Source: Trichosphaerium sp. ATCC 40318
Lineage: Eukaryota; Discosea; Flabellinia; Trichosidae
Assembly (NCBI GenBank): GCA_038496445.1
Contig: JALMLS010000013.1
Span: 124,001-188,000, forward strand
DNA length: 64,000 bases
Direction of reading: 5' to 3'
Below, one piece after another: positions 1 through 9,158 of the stretch. The stretch's first letter is position 1, and each line of letters starts with the position of its first letter. Made by a program: the position numbers and the translations under genes. The notes under the pieces were generated by a model. The model was not told where the DNA came from. It was given only the letters and a program-made list of their open reading frames with translations, and searched no databases.

Positions 1-721
1 ATTGATCCTTAGACGCAATGACACGGTCTAGTGTATCACAGAGTAGTTTAGCCAAATCGTCTAGGTTTGATGTACCAGTAGACCTCATATTGAGTATAGG
101 ATCTGCTAACGTGTTCCGTAGATACTCCTGGTTTCTTTTGAAGCAAAAGTAGTACTTTAGGATCTTAGATGCTGAGCTGTTTCCTCTGAATATCGTATGT
201 TTGTTCTCTAAAGGGTTTGAAGCGATTAGGATAGGATTTGATGTGATAGAGTTGGTTTTAAGAATTGAAGCCGATAAATCGCTTGTGACACTTTAACAGT
301 ATGTAAAGCTGGTGCGTGGTAAGAGACTTATGTCGTACCTTTGGTCCGCTGTACTTCATGTTTCAAAACATGGTCAAATAACGCTACTAATTTACGTTTT
401 CGCGCACAGACTCTAACTAGAGCTGCTAGATACGGTTCGTGCTCCGGTATTTTTAATAACTCAATTTGTTGAAGCACTGTCTTGAAATCAATAGTGTACG
501 TATTCAAAGGAACCGGTTTACGCCGTTTTACAGGTTTCTTAGTCTGTTAAGTAAATTAGTACGTAAATATTACAATAAAGTACCTCAGTAGATCCGCGGA
601 GTAGCCACAGTGCCGCTATACCTGCTATACTAGAAACTACAAGTACAACTGCCGTTATAGATACTGTAGAATGATCCATAATAGCTCTGCCTACTTGCTT
701 GGTAGTATAATGGCGGTACAA
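1..721 (-). CDS. Ras GTPase-activating protein, N-terminal part (runs off left edge)
   Basis: A RasGAP accelerates GTP hydrolysis on Ras-type GTPases. Three exons read right to left: 721-584, 543-339 and 207-1, with introns of 40 and 131 bases whose phases agree. The first exon encodes a hydrophobic segment (about residues 20-42, ITAVVLVVSSIAGIAALWLL), so the protein is probably membrane anchored. The second ends in LVRVCARKRKL and HEVQRTK. The third continues HTIFRGNSSASKI and YLRNTL, the recognisable start of the RasGAP domain (family pattern LFRGNSLATK). The catalytic arginine finger region and the C-terminus lie outside the window. The start could be the ATG at 721 or the one at 679. No C2 or PH domain precedes the GAP domain, which is unusually close to the N-terminus. 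Confidence 0.78.
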
Positions 722-970
722 CTAAAATAAAACAATAAAAACCGTTGACCGCTTAAGCTACCTTCTAATTGTACTAAACGAGAAAGAAGACATGATCCAC
801 GTTTATTTATGTAATAATACGTCTGAAAATAACAGTTTGAGTACAGTTACGCAGAGTTTTGTTGATTAGTAGCTTTTTTTTTTTTACAATTTTCTGAACT
901 TCAACGCTTTGTCTTTCTCAGTCGTATATGTTCAAAGGAAATTCCTTGAGAATGTATACCTATAACAGAC

Positions 971-2481
971 TCAATTTAGTACGTTGTTATGAAGTATTCT
1001 ATTCCGTTTTTGTACCTGTACAATACCGAAAATACCGAGAATGAAAAGAACTGTCGCAACAACAAAACTTAATACTGTTCTCGATACTTTTGAACTGAAA
1101 ATCGCTGCTAGAAGAGCTGATACACCAGAAATAAGAGAAGGTATAAGAATATATGGATAAAGAGTTTCTAAAGGGCTGACTCTTCCTTTTGATGATCCAA
1201 ACTCGAACATGCATACTACTGTTGCTGACATTGAGAAAACGAGCACGTGACTAGTTCCTGTTGCAGTAACGAGTTCCCATCTTTCCAAAAAAGCGAATAA
1301 AATTAGAATAAACACGTGACATAAATAGAGAAAATATGAGAAAAAGAAGGTGGTACCCCAAGAAAGCACAAAAACAAATAATCAGAAGAGTTCCACTTCC
1401 AACCCCTATTAACCCGCTAGCAGCCGCTGCTGCCGCTATTGCCATTATACACATACTATGAGCATAGATATTACAAGGTATACTTCTTTTGGGTTCAGGT
1501 AAGTCAGCAGTAATATCATCGAACCTAAACAAAAACAAGGTTAAACTATAGAAAAAATATATCATCGTACGATTCTGGTTGATCCATGCCTTCATAAACA
1601 GCCTTGAAATTTTACTTTAGGTATTTGCATGTAAGTACACGCGTTCTAAAAACTTACACGAACTTTGTCCTTCTTCCACTCTTGTACCCATTCTCTGACG
1701 CCTATTTCCAGAATGAATCATTTTTACTCAACAACCGCCAATCGTATTAACCGTCAAAAAGCAATTGAGTGTAAATTATCTCAAAAGAACTGAGGGCGAT
1801 AAAACGGAGTAAAATAGAAAAGGAGATGAAAAGTAAAGTGTCATCGTTTTTATAAGCGAAAAAGTTTACCTTTTATCAAAAACACTGCTGCGAATAACAA
1901 AGCCTTTGACCATTGTTAGAAACATGTCAAGATACAGAAATACATACTAGGTAACCACCACCTTGTGCCAAGAGCGTATTAATAAACTGCCATTGAAGAA
2001 AAGACGGCATCAAGTAAGTGAATCCATAAGTTATTAAACAAGCAGGAATACTAGCAAGTATAGCATACTTAAGTTCAACCTAGTCACGTGAACAACAAAT
2101 TGCGGAAAAACCAAACTTTCTAACGATATCATACCTTATTAGTTAACACGTAAGCATAGGTAACGAACAAAGCATTAGCCATATCAATAGAAATGCTAAA
2201 AACGTTATTATAAAATTATTCCGGTTTTGTTTGTTATTTCTGCCTTTTAAATGACTTAAAACTATATGTACCTAACAAATATCGCGTCTGTAGGCTTAAA
2301 ATGCCATCCACTTATTGTCATTGGTACTATGATCATCCAACTTTGCCATTGAGCTTTTTATATCACGTGTAACGTTTTATTAAACAACGTACGCTGTAAA
2401 TCCTATTGTTGCTGCTGCTATTCCCATCACAGGTGCTAAAAACACCATAAAAGCGGCATAAATAGCAAGGGAGTTTGCCAT
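971..2481 (-). CDS. TauE/SafE-family membrane transporter
   Basis: This is a multi-exon, multi-pass membrane protein of the TauE/SafE (sulfite/anion exporter) type. It starts at the ATG at 2481 (MANSLAIYAAFMVFLAPVMG) and ends at 971. About nine short exons follow each other in compatible phase, e.g. donor GTACGTT at 2392 and a ~75-base intron near 1290-1365. The family shows in two similar halves. The first has IIVPMTISGWHFKPTDAIFV and a later ALLAQGGGYL-like stretch. The second has ASGLIGVGSGTLLI followed by VTATGTSHVLVFSMSAT, matching the family's Gly-rich loop followed by A-T-S. A charged loop (WVQEWKKDKVR) joins the halves. Substrate is unknown. Three CACGTG sites lie inside its introns (1313, 2085, 2364). 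Without splicing only two overlapping fragments are visible, so automatic annotation may miss or split it. Confidence 0.8.
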
Positions 2482-2942
2482 TTAGCCTTTCAAACTTTGT
2501 TTCGTTTAGAGATTCTGACTTAATCAACAGCATTTGTTTGCTTAATGGGAGCTTTGTTTAAGAGTAAAAACTTCTGTTTCACATCACTAAATGAGGTGTG
2601 CACATCCAACAGGCAGTTTACACTTCATGGCAAATTCCGCTTATGTATTAGAATCAAGGTATAATTGTAAATCCATGCGCACGTGCTAGTGCGGAACTAC
2701 TTTGTAAGTTTAAGAGAGCGTTTGTGACACTTGTGCGTGTCAAATCAATGTTATGTCACCTGCCAATGCCCTGAACCGTCATCTGTTTGATTTACAGTAG
2801 AACAAGTTGATAGTGTGCCAACGCCTGCAAACCTTCATCTGTTACTATTGTAAAAGATAAATCAATCTCAGTTTAAGTTATAAGCAGTGCCCTTAAGTTA
2901 TGAAAAATCAATAGAAAAAGACAAGAGCGTTTATCGCACCAA
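2482..2942. other. Intergenic, divergent promoter region
   Basis: No coding frame is supported here. It separates the leftward transporter from the rightward F-box/LRR gene, so it must hold both promoters. One CACGTG palindrome lies at 2680-2685, 199 bp from the transporter start and 258 bp from the LRR start. Confidence 0.5.
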
Positions 2943-4016
2943 ATGGAACATAAAACACGATTAAACCACAGATTCAACCTTGTTGCGCTACCAATTGAAT
3001 TAATAGTCCATATTCTCAAACAAGGGCCATACACACTTCGTACAGCCCAAACATGTCACCTTTTACGAGCTATTGTTCACAAGCATGTTGGATATGGTCA
3101 AATTAATGTTGAAACAGAAAACGAGGTTCAAATGCTTTGTGGCAGTCCGTTACTCCAGAATACAGTAATTGACTTCTGTTTTTCAGCAAAAATAACACAC
3201 GAGGGTTTTAAGATGTTGGCAGGTGTACATACTATCAAATTAGGCTCTTGCGAATCAATAACAGCTGAAGGGTTGAAGGCATTAGCAGGTGTACATGAGA
3301 TTGATTTGTCTCTTACAAATGTAACAGATGAAGGCTTGAAGGCGTTGTCAGGTGTACATACTATCAACTTGAGTGGCTGTAGAACAATAACAGATGATGG
3401 TATTGTGGCATTGGCAGGTGTACACGCTATAGATTTAGCATATACAAATGTAACAGATGAAGGTTTGAAGGCGTTGGCAGGTGTACATAGTATCAGATTG
3501 AGTGGCTGTATAGCAATAACAGATGAGGGTATTGCGGCATTGGCAGGTGTACATGATATAGATTTATCTGAAACAAATGTAGCAGAAGGTTTGAAGGCAT
3601 TGTCGGGCGTACATACTATCAACTTGCGCTCTTGCAAATCAATAACCGCTGAAGGATTGAAAGTATTGGCAGGTGTTTATGTAATTGACTTATCCTATAC
3701 AAACGCAACAGATGAAGGTATTGCAGCACTGGCAGGTGTACACACTATCTATTTATCATTTACAAATGTAACAGACGAAGGTGTCAAGGCGTTGGCAGGT
3801 GTATATGAGATTGATTTGTCACATACAAATGTAACAGATGAAGGTTTGAAGGCGTTGGCAGGTGTACACAAGATTAATTTCTCACGTACAAATACAACAA
3901 ATGCTGGGTTAAAGGCAATATCAGGAGTACATACCGTCTACTTGCATTACTCAGAAGATTTTGTAAGTGTTAAAGCGTTGACAGGTGCACAGGAAATACA
4001 AACAATCTATTTCTAA
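2943..4016 (+). CDS. F-box-like leucine-rich-repeat protein
   Basis: Intronless, 357 residues. The N-terminus (FNLVALPIELIVHILKQGP, then TAQTCHLLRAIV) is F-box-like and would bind Skp1 in an SCF ubiquitin ligase. A family-specific linker (HVGYGQINV, then GSPLLQNT) follows, and then about a dozen LRRs of 21-24 residues built on GVHTINLS-x-C-x-x-ITDEGLKALA. Units alternate between a longer Cys-containing form (LSGCRTITDEG) and a shorter form (LSYTNVTDEG). DNA-level identity between units is high, pointing to recent expansion or homogenisation. Closest relatives in this window are the genes at 14379-15883 and 17720-19144. It is tail to tail with the MORN-type gene at 4116, 99 bp away. The substrate is unknown; the ubiquitin-ligase role is inferred from the N-terminus only. 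Confidence 0.85.
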   Translation: MEHKTRLNHRFNLVALPIELIVHILKQGPYTLRTAQTCHLLRAIVHKHVGYGQINVETENEVQMLCGSPLLQNTVIDFCFSAKITHEGFKMLAGVHTIKLGSCESITAEGLKALAGVHEIDLSLTNVTDEGLKALSGVHTINLSGCRTITDDGIVALAGVHAIDLAYTNVTDEGLKALAGVHSIRLSGCIAITDEGIAALAGVHDIDLSETNVAEGLKALSGVHTINLRSCKSITAEGLKVLAGVYVIDLSYTNATDEGIAALAGVHTIYLSFTNVTDEGVKALAGVYEIDLSHTNVTDEGLKALAGVHKINFSRTNTTNAGLKAISGVHTVYLHYSEDFVSVKALTGAQEIQTIYF

Positions 4017-4115
4017 CTGTTTAAGTAAATGTAAGTTGTTTTTCAGTTTGTTAAGCAGAATCTTTACTTTTTTTTTAACATTGACATGGATTCTCTCCAA
4101 TCTGGTAACGTTGGA

Positions 4116-5568
4116 CTAAGAAGAAGAACGGGTAAACCTTACAACTTGTACACCCTTGTCAAAACTTCCTTGTTGCATAAGTTCACCGCTTAGAGAGTAT
4201 ATTGTATACTCACCATTCTTACAACCTTTTAAAAAGTTTCCTATTACACCAAGCTGTCCATTATCATACCACTCTTTGTATTCTCCTTCTTCAAATCCGT
4301 CTTTATACACAAGAGATATTTTTTGTTGTCCGTTGTAGTAGTACTCTTTATAAGGACCATGTAATTTACCATCAACAAAAAAATGAACCATTTCAAGTTG
4401 TCCATTCTCAAACCATTCTCTTCCTTCACCTTGTAGCTTATCTTTTTCATAATTAATCAAAGTAGCCAAAACACCATTTTCAAACCATTCTCTTCGTTCT
4501 CCTTCCATCTTTCCTTTATCATAATATTGAAGAATCTCGATTTGTCCTGTTGGAAAGTATACCTTATATTCACCGTGTATTAAACCTCCTTTAAGACAAG
4601 TATAATCAACATTAAGTTGACCATTATCGAACCATGTTTTATAGTCTCCAAATATCTTGCCGTTGTCGTAAACACACTTTCCTTTCTTCTCACCATTCTC
4701 ATGCCATGTTTGAAGAAGACCTTCTTCTATTCCTTCAGCATGTGAACAAAGCATATGGAGTTGTCCGTTCTTGTGCCACTGTTTGAAGACGCCATGACGT
4801 TTGTTAGCTAAGTAGTGAGTGTGTACCCACATACGTCCGTTCTTATGCCATTGCTTGTACTCTCCGTGACATAAACCATCTTTGTATCCGTGAGCGATAG
4901 CCATTTGACCATTAGGATACCCAAGAAAGAAATTAGACCAAAAAGTGGAAAAAAAAGAGAAAAATGCAAAAGTCGAGTTTTGACATCACGTGATTATAGG
5001 AATGATGAGGCGTATGGCCGAGTGTGTATTTTTGTTATTATATTCAAAGCTTTTTATAAATAAGAAGGACCTACCAAGCTTTGAAAGATGCAGGTAATCC
5101 AGTGTCGTAGAAGAATTCAATTGCACATTCATCTTTAGCATAAAATACTTTTGATTCGCCATGCTGGATACCGTTCTAAATGATTCGATAAGTGGAAACG
5201 GAAAAAAATACTCCAGTTCAAACAGAGTAATAGAGCAAGGTCACTGAAGACAAGAGAAAAGAGAGAAGAGCTTTTTTTGATGATTCTCGCTTTTTTTTTT
5301 AATGAGGAACGAATTTTAGTTAAAACCAAACGAGAGCCTTACTGACGCATTTTTTGAGCGTATAAACGTACTTTGTATAACGTCCGACACATTATAAAAC
5401 CATCATCAGCCCATTTTATCCAAAGTCCATTCTTCTTCATATCGTTACTGAATCGAGTATCCATAGCTCCTTTACGACATAATTGAGGCCATTTATCAAA
5501 TACTTCTGGATCTGACTCGCAAATCAATATCTGAAGCTCTTTAGGCAGAGAAGTACTACATAGAAGCT
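4116..5568 (-). CDS. F-box-like MORN/YwqK-repeat protein, probably spliced
   Basis: The long 3' exon (4904-4116, open further upstream) holds about eleven 22-23-residue repeats of the form W-x-x-NGQL...Y-x-x-GK-x-x-GEYKEW, the MORN_2/YwqK-antitoxin-like repeat. Two upstream exons fit the family's N-terminus. One at 5568-5371 has LPKELQILICESDPEV, then FDKWPQLCRKGAMDTRFSND, ending at a GTACGT donor after TLYK. The other, near 5299-5085, continues NGIQHGESKVF and TGLPASFKAW. The join from that exon to the main exon is unresolved, because almost no AG lies between about 5060 and 4870. A TAG also sits just upstream of the F-box segment (near 5567), so the true start is unclear. It may be a complex gene model or a decaying copy. 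Confidence 0.6.
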
Positions 5569-5573
5569 AAGTT

Positions 5574-5913
5574 GACATCGTTAAGAGGCTTTTGAATGCA
5601 TTTAATGCGAAATTACATCCAATACGCGTAATTACGTATTTTGCAATGCAATATAGCCGCTTTATGCGTACAGTAAGGATTTACTCATTTTTGGTGAGAA
5701 ATATTAACAAATAATCTCTTTTACTCCGTTAAACGTATAACTCTCGTAATAACCTCTACTGGTAACAGTTTAAGCTGTATACTATTCTTAAATGTCAGAA
5801 AACGTATCACAGGGCAAATTATTCCAAAACAAAAAAAAAGAAACAAAAACGTGATTTTTAGACCAAATTTGGTTGTTCTTGCAGTACTCCTCCTCCATCG
5901 CTGTATTTACATA
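5574..5913. other. Intergenic, divergent promoter region
   Basis: About 340 bases lie between the leftward F-box/MORN gene and the rightward LD-motif gene. I see no convincing frame, only A/T-rich sequence with ATGCG/GCATT-type words around 5590-5660. Confidence 0.4.
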
Positions 5914-8160
5914 ATGGCATACACGGAACAAGAGTTAAACGAGCTAGAAGCTCTAATTGATGACCTGGCGATGCAGCCAGCAAAAACAGCGCCATCAGAA
6001 GAACGGGTAAACAAATTACTTTGACACGTTGTTGTGCGAGGGGTTTTTTTTGGGGTTTTAATTAAAAAACCGAATACTGTGGCCCTTGTTTTTTTTATCA
6101 CGTTGTATATCACGTGAGCGCTAATTTTTGGTTTTTATAATATACAGAGAGCACCGCAACAAAGTAGTAACCGTACGGAGCATAGACGATCACAAGTGCC
6201 GCGCCAAGCGCAAGTACGTTTTTTATTAGCAATTGTAGCGTTATTAAAAGCATTTTTTGTAAAGCAACAACAACAACACCACCAACACCACCAACAACAC
6301 CACCAACAACACCACCAACAACGTCCGCAACAGTCACAAAGACAGCAACAGTCTCAACGAAGACCTCAGTCCCAGCAAAGGCAACCACAACAAAGACAGC
6401 CCCAAGCGCAAGGGAGGTATATACCTAAGGGCGCAGTAGCCTCTCCTCTCGTTGGCGCTCAGATACGAACACAAAGGTCACCAACGTACAGACCTGGATC
6501 AGAACCAAAAAATGTACAAAGACTTCAGTTAAAACATGGTTTCTAACCTTGACTCTAGGAACGTGTACAATCCACCAGACATGGTAACTTTTTAGACGTA
6601 AGCGAAGTAGCTCCGCCACCAAGACGTACCCATAAAGTACAACCAACACTCTCAGGAGAAGATGAACTTGAGGTACAACAAAACAAAAAGAAAGAAAAAG
6701 TCGATCTGTGCTAGCTTCTAATTACCCTGGTTATGATCAATAGGCAATGCTAAGAGTAACAACTGGTGCTAAAGAAGAAAAAGTTTATAGACCAGTAACA
6801 GCATCAGGAGACGAACTTCTTCAAATGGTTGGAAATTTAGAGAGGTGCAGTTTTTTATTCTTTTTTTTTTTTCATATTGATTCGGAATTAGCAATAATCG
6901 CTTGAGTCAAAGAAAACAGACAGTCATTGATGCGGTAATTATGCTTTTCATACAGACTATTTATAATACATTGTATTCACCGTATATAGCCGCACTTGAG
7001 GCCTGTATCGTCTGATATGAACGACATAGATGACTTGTTATCTGAAGTGGAGAAAGAGCAATTGGTACGTTGAGTTGACATAATATATACATGCAATATC
7101 TTTTTGGTTAATGACGTTATTTAGGGTAAAGTAGCTCAAGAAACCGCCCAAGCAGAACGAGCTGCTGCGTTTGATCCGAAGAGTAGAATCATGGATGTTA
7201 GCGAAGCAAGTTTAGATGCTATGCTAGCATCACTAGAGGGGTAAGAAAAACTTAGAGGAATAGCAAGTAGCGATTGTTTTTTGCAATATTTTACTATTTT
7301 ATACGCGCTTGCCTTTCGTATTTTTTTCTTGCCATGGAACAGTTTAAAGATATTTGTGTTATCGTCTTATTAATAATTATAAAGGCACGGTAGTAGCTTT
7401 GGTCCAGTAGGCAACAATCCCAGAAGAGCAGAGGTTTGTATTTTTTTTATTTGCTCAAAAAAAACTATTACTTTATCATCAATCACGTGACAAGTCTCAC
7501 GTTGATGTTTAGAAAAAGAGAAGTTGTATGAAATGTGGTAACCTATATAAAGAAAGTGAGAACCGTCACGGAGCTTGTTATTACCACCCAGGAGTTTTTG
7601 TACGACATTAAATCGAGCCATGTATTTTATCATTTTTGGTTTTGTTTTTCTTATTACTAACTTTAAAAGCCGGTACGTTGACAGACAATACTTGATGTAA
7701 CTAATATCAAACCCAGACAACAGACGTACGTTTAAAAATTATGCAAGATACGTGACTTTTACTAATGCGAGTACTAGTGGAAGAGACCTAATGCGGTTCG
7801 TGTTTTTTGTTTGTTTGATTCTAATTTGCTTACTTTCTTTTAATGACTTACATGTGAATACTGTATAGGATGTACGTTAGGTTTGTGTTAAATAGTATTT
7901 ATTATACTTTTAGTATACATGGACGTGCTGTGGTAGACAAAGCCCTCAGTCTGAAGGATGCAGACCAAGTACGTTACTGTTATTACAGCCACATTAACTT
8001 TTTAATCTAGCAAAACATAGGGATAGAAGAGCCAAATTGTATGTGTATGTTATTGTAAACTCAACTAAAATCTGTGTAGTTTCCATTGATGTAAACCTTA
8101 TGCAGGCAAAGGAAGAAACCGTAAAAATGTTGAACAATAAAAAAATAAAAGTAAGCTGTG
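5914..8160 (+). CDS. LD-motif, Gln-rich adaptor-like protein (paxillin-like)
   Basis: Many small exons can be chained in phase from the ATG at 5914. Exon 1 (MAYTEQELNELEALIDDLA) joins a His/Gln-rich exon (6292-6540) and then exons encoding SGDELLQMVGNLER, NDIDDLLSEVEKEQ and ASLDAMLASLEG. These helices resemble paxillin LD motifs (LDxLLxxL), here LEALIDDL, IDDLLSEV and LDAMLASL, which dock focal-adhesion partners such as FAK or vinculin. Downstream exons (GSSFGPVGNNPRRAE, then TILDVTNIKPRQQT, HGRAVVDKALSLKDAD) have no cysteines, so LIM domains are not visible. The last recognisable exon (AKEETVKMLNNKK) stops directly beside the tRNA gene at 8173, and the 3' end may have been lost there. Exon edges around 6540-6660 are uncertain. 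The paxillin link rests on short motifs and is tentative. Confidence 0.5.
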
Positions 8161-8172
8161 CAAAAAGCTGGT

Positions 8173-8245
8173 TGGACAAGCCGGGCTTCGATCCCGGTAC
8201 CTCGCCCATGCTAAGGGCGTGTGATACCAATTACACCACTCGCCC
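8173..8245 (-). tRNA. tRNA-Ala (AGC)
   Basis: On the minus strand a 73-base cloverleaf can be folded. The acceptor stem is GGGCGAG with CTTGTCC plus discriminator A. The anticodon stem CGCCC/GGGCG encloses TTAGCAT (anticodon AGC). The T arm CCGGG/CCCGG encloses ATCGAAG. Position 3 is G and position 70 is U, the classical alanine identity pair. A TTTTT run follows at 8163-8167, suitable as an RNA polymerase III terminator. No intron is present. The 5' 56 bases are duplicated in inverted orientation at 8780. Confidence 0.95.
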
Positions 8246-8355
8246 AATTGATATGTTTATTCGTTGAAGGTTTCCGAAATCATTCACTGCGACCATTTCC
8301 AAATAAGCTACAATTGTTATTTTAATTTCAACAATAGTTCAATTAACAGCAACCT
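8190..8355. repeat. Inverted repeat, left arm (166 bp)
   Basis: This segment is the reverse complement of 8670-8835 with no length difference: every paired position sums to 17025. It includes the 5' 56 bases of the tRNA-Ala gene plus 110 bases of its upstream flank (for example the word GAAGGTTTCCGAAATCATTC). A 314-bp unpaired spacer (8356-8669) separates the arms. A transcript or single strand could form a long hairpin. Confidence 0.9.
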
Positions 8356-8669
8356 AGGACTTCGACTGTCTTTATAAATGCTAAAACAACATATGACACA
8401 TTACTTTTGAAATCTTATAGTATCTGTAAACGACTACTGAAGTATCTTTGTTGGTTAAACAATAAGTTGTATAAGCAAAATCAACTATTTATTGTCAATG
8501 AAGCATGCAAGTGGCGTTTGGATTTACTCAAATCTGTGAATATAACCAGTTTTCTTGCTGGACCGTATTGTTGTATACCTCACTGAATGAGTCAGAGGTT
8601 GATTGTGAAACAATTACCATATCACAACTGTTGTACCTTATATCTGCATAAAGATATATATGAATTCCG

Positions 8670-8835
8670 AGGTTGCTGTTAATTGAACTATTGTTGAAAT
8701 TAAAATAACAATTGTAGCTTATTTGGAAATGGTCGCAGTGAATGATTTCGGAAACCTTCAACGAATAAACATATCAATTGGGCGAGTGGTGTAATTGGTA
8801 TCACACGCCCTTAGCATGGGCGAGGTACCGGGATC
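8670..8835. repeat. Inverted repeat, right arm (166 bp)
   Basis: Partner arm of 8190-8355. Identity ends abruptly inside the tRNA T arm (after CCGGGATC) on the outside and after AGGTTGCTG on the inside. This is consistent with a foldback duplication event. Confidence 0.9.
8780..8835 (+). pseudogene. Truncated tRNA-Ala copy
   Basis: Bases 1-56 of the tRNA-Ala gene are repeated without visible change (acceptor 5' strand, D arm, anticodon arm with AGC, start of T arm). The sequence then switches to unrelated bases (TCTTGAGTAG). It lacks the 3' half of the T arm and the acceptor 3' strand, so it cannot make a tRNA. The B box is incomplete. Confidence 0.9.
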
Positions 8836-9158
8836 TCTTGAGTAGCAGATTAAACAATTTAACAATGAAATTGCAATGTGAAGTGATAGTTGTCAAGTGT
8901 CAGAAGCAGCTTTAACCGTTTTTACTGAATAGATACCTACCCTTTGCTCAGAGTTTTGGCAAAAAGAGTAACGATTGACGCTGTCGAAAAAGAACTAGTA
9001 CTTCGGCGTTGTATTCACGTGTTTTGTTACTTGGCAAATACACTCTAGGTTATTACGCTAGTTGGTACCCGCATACGCACCAAAAAAAGGGTTTAACGCA
9101 AGAAGTGCGTAGAAAAGTCAACACAGGTAGTGTCGTCACTGTGCCGGTTGTCAATGTC

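Noticed and set aside
3128-3637. 170-codon minus frame across the LRR gene (also 15153-15608, 18643-19092 and 49016-49390 in other LRR genes)
   Set aside because: They are antisense shadows of the repeated LRR unit; the unit length is a multiple of three, so an open antisense frame in one unit stays open in all.
2943-4016. Whole window as a giant-virus insertion
   Set aside because: LRR and MORN genes resemble viral ones, but they are interleaved with intron-rich eukaryotic genes and no capsid, polymerase or other viral hallmark gene is present.
4116-4904. Bacterial YwqK-type antitoxin
   Set aside because: The repeats match that label, but the protein has an F-box-like eukaryotic head and paralogues with introns; no toxin partner is present.
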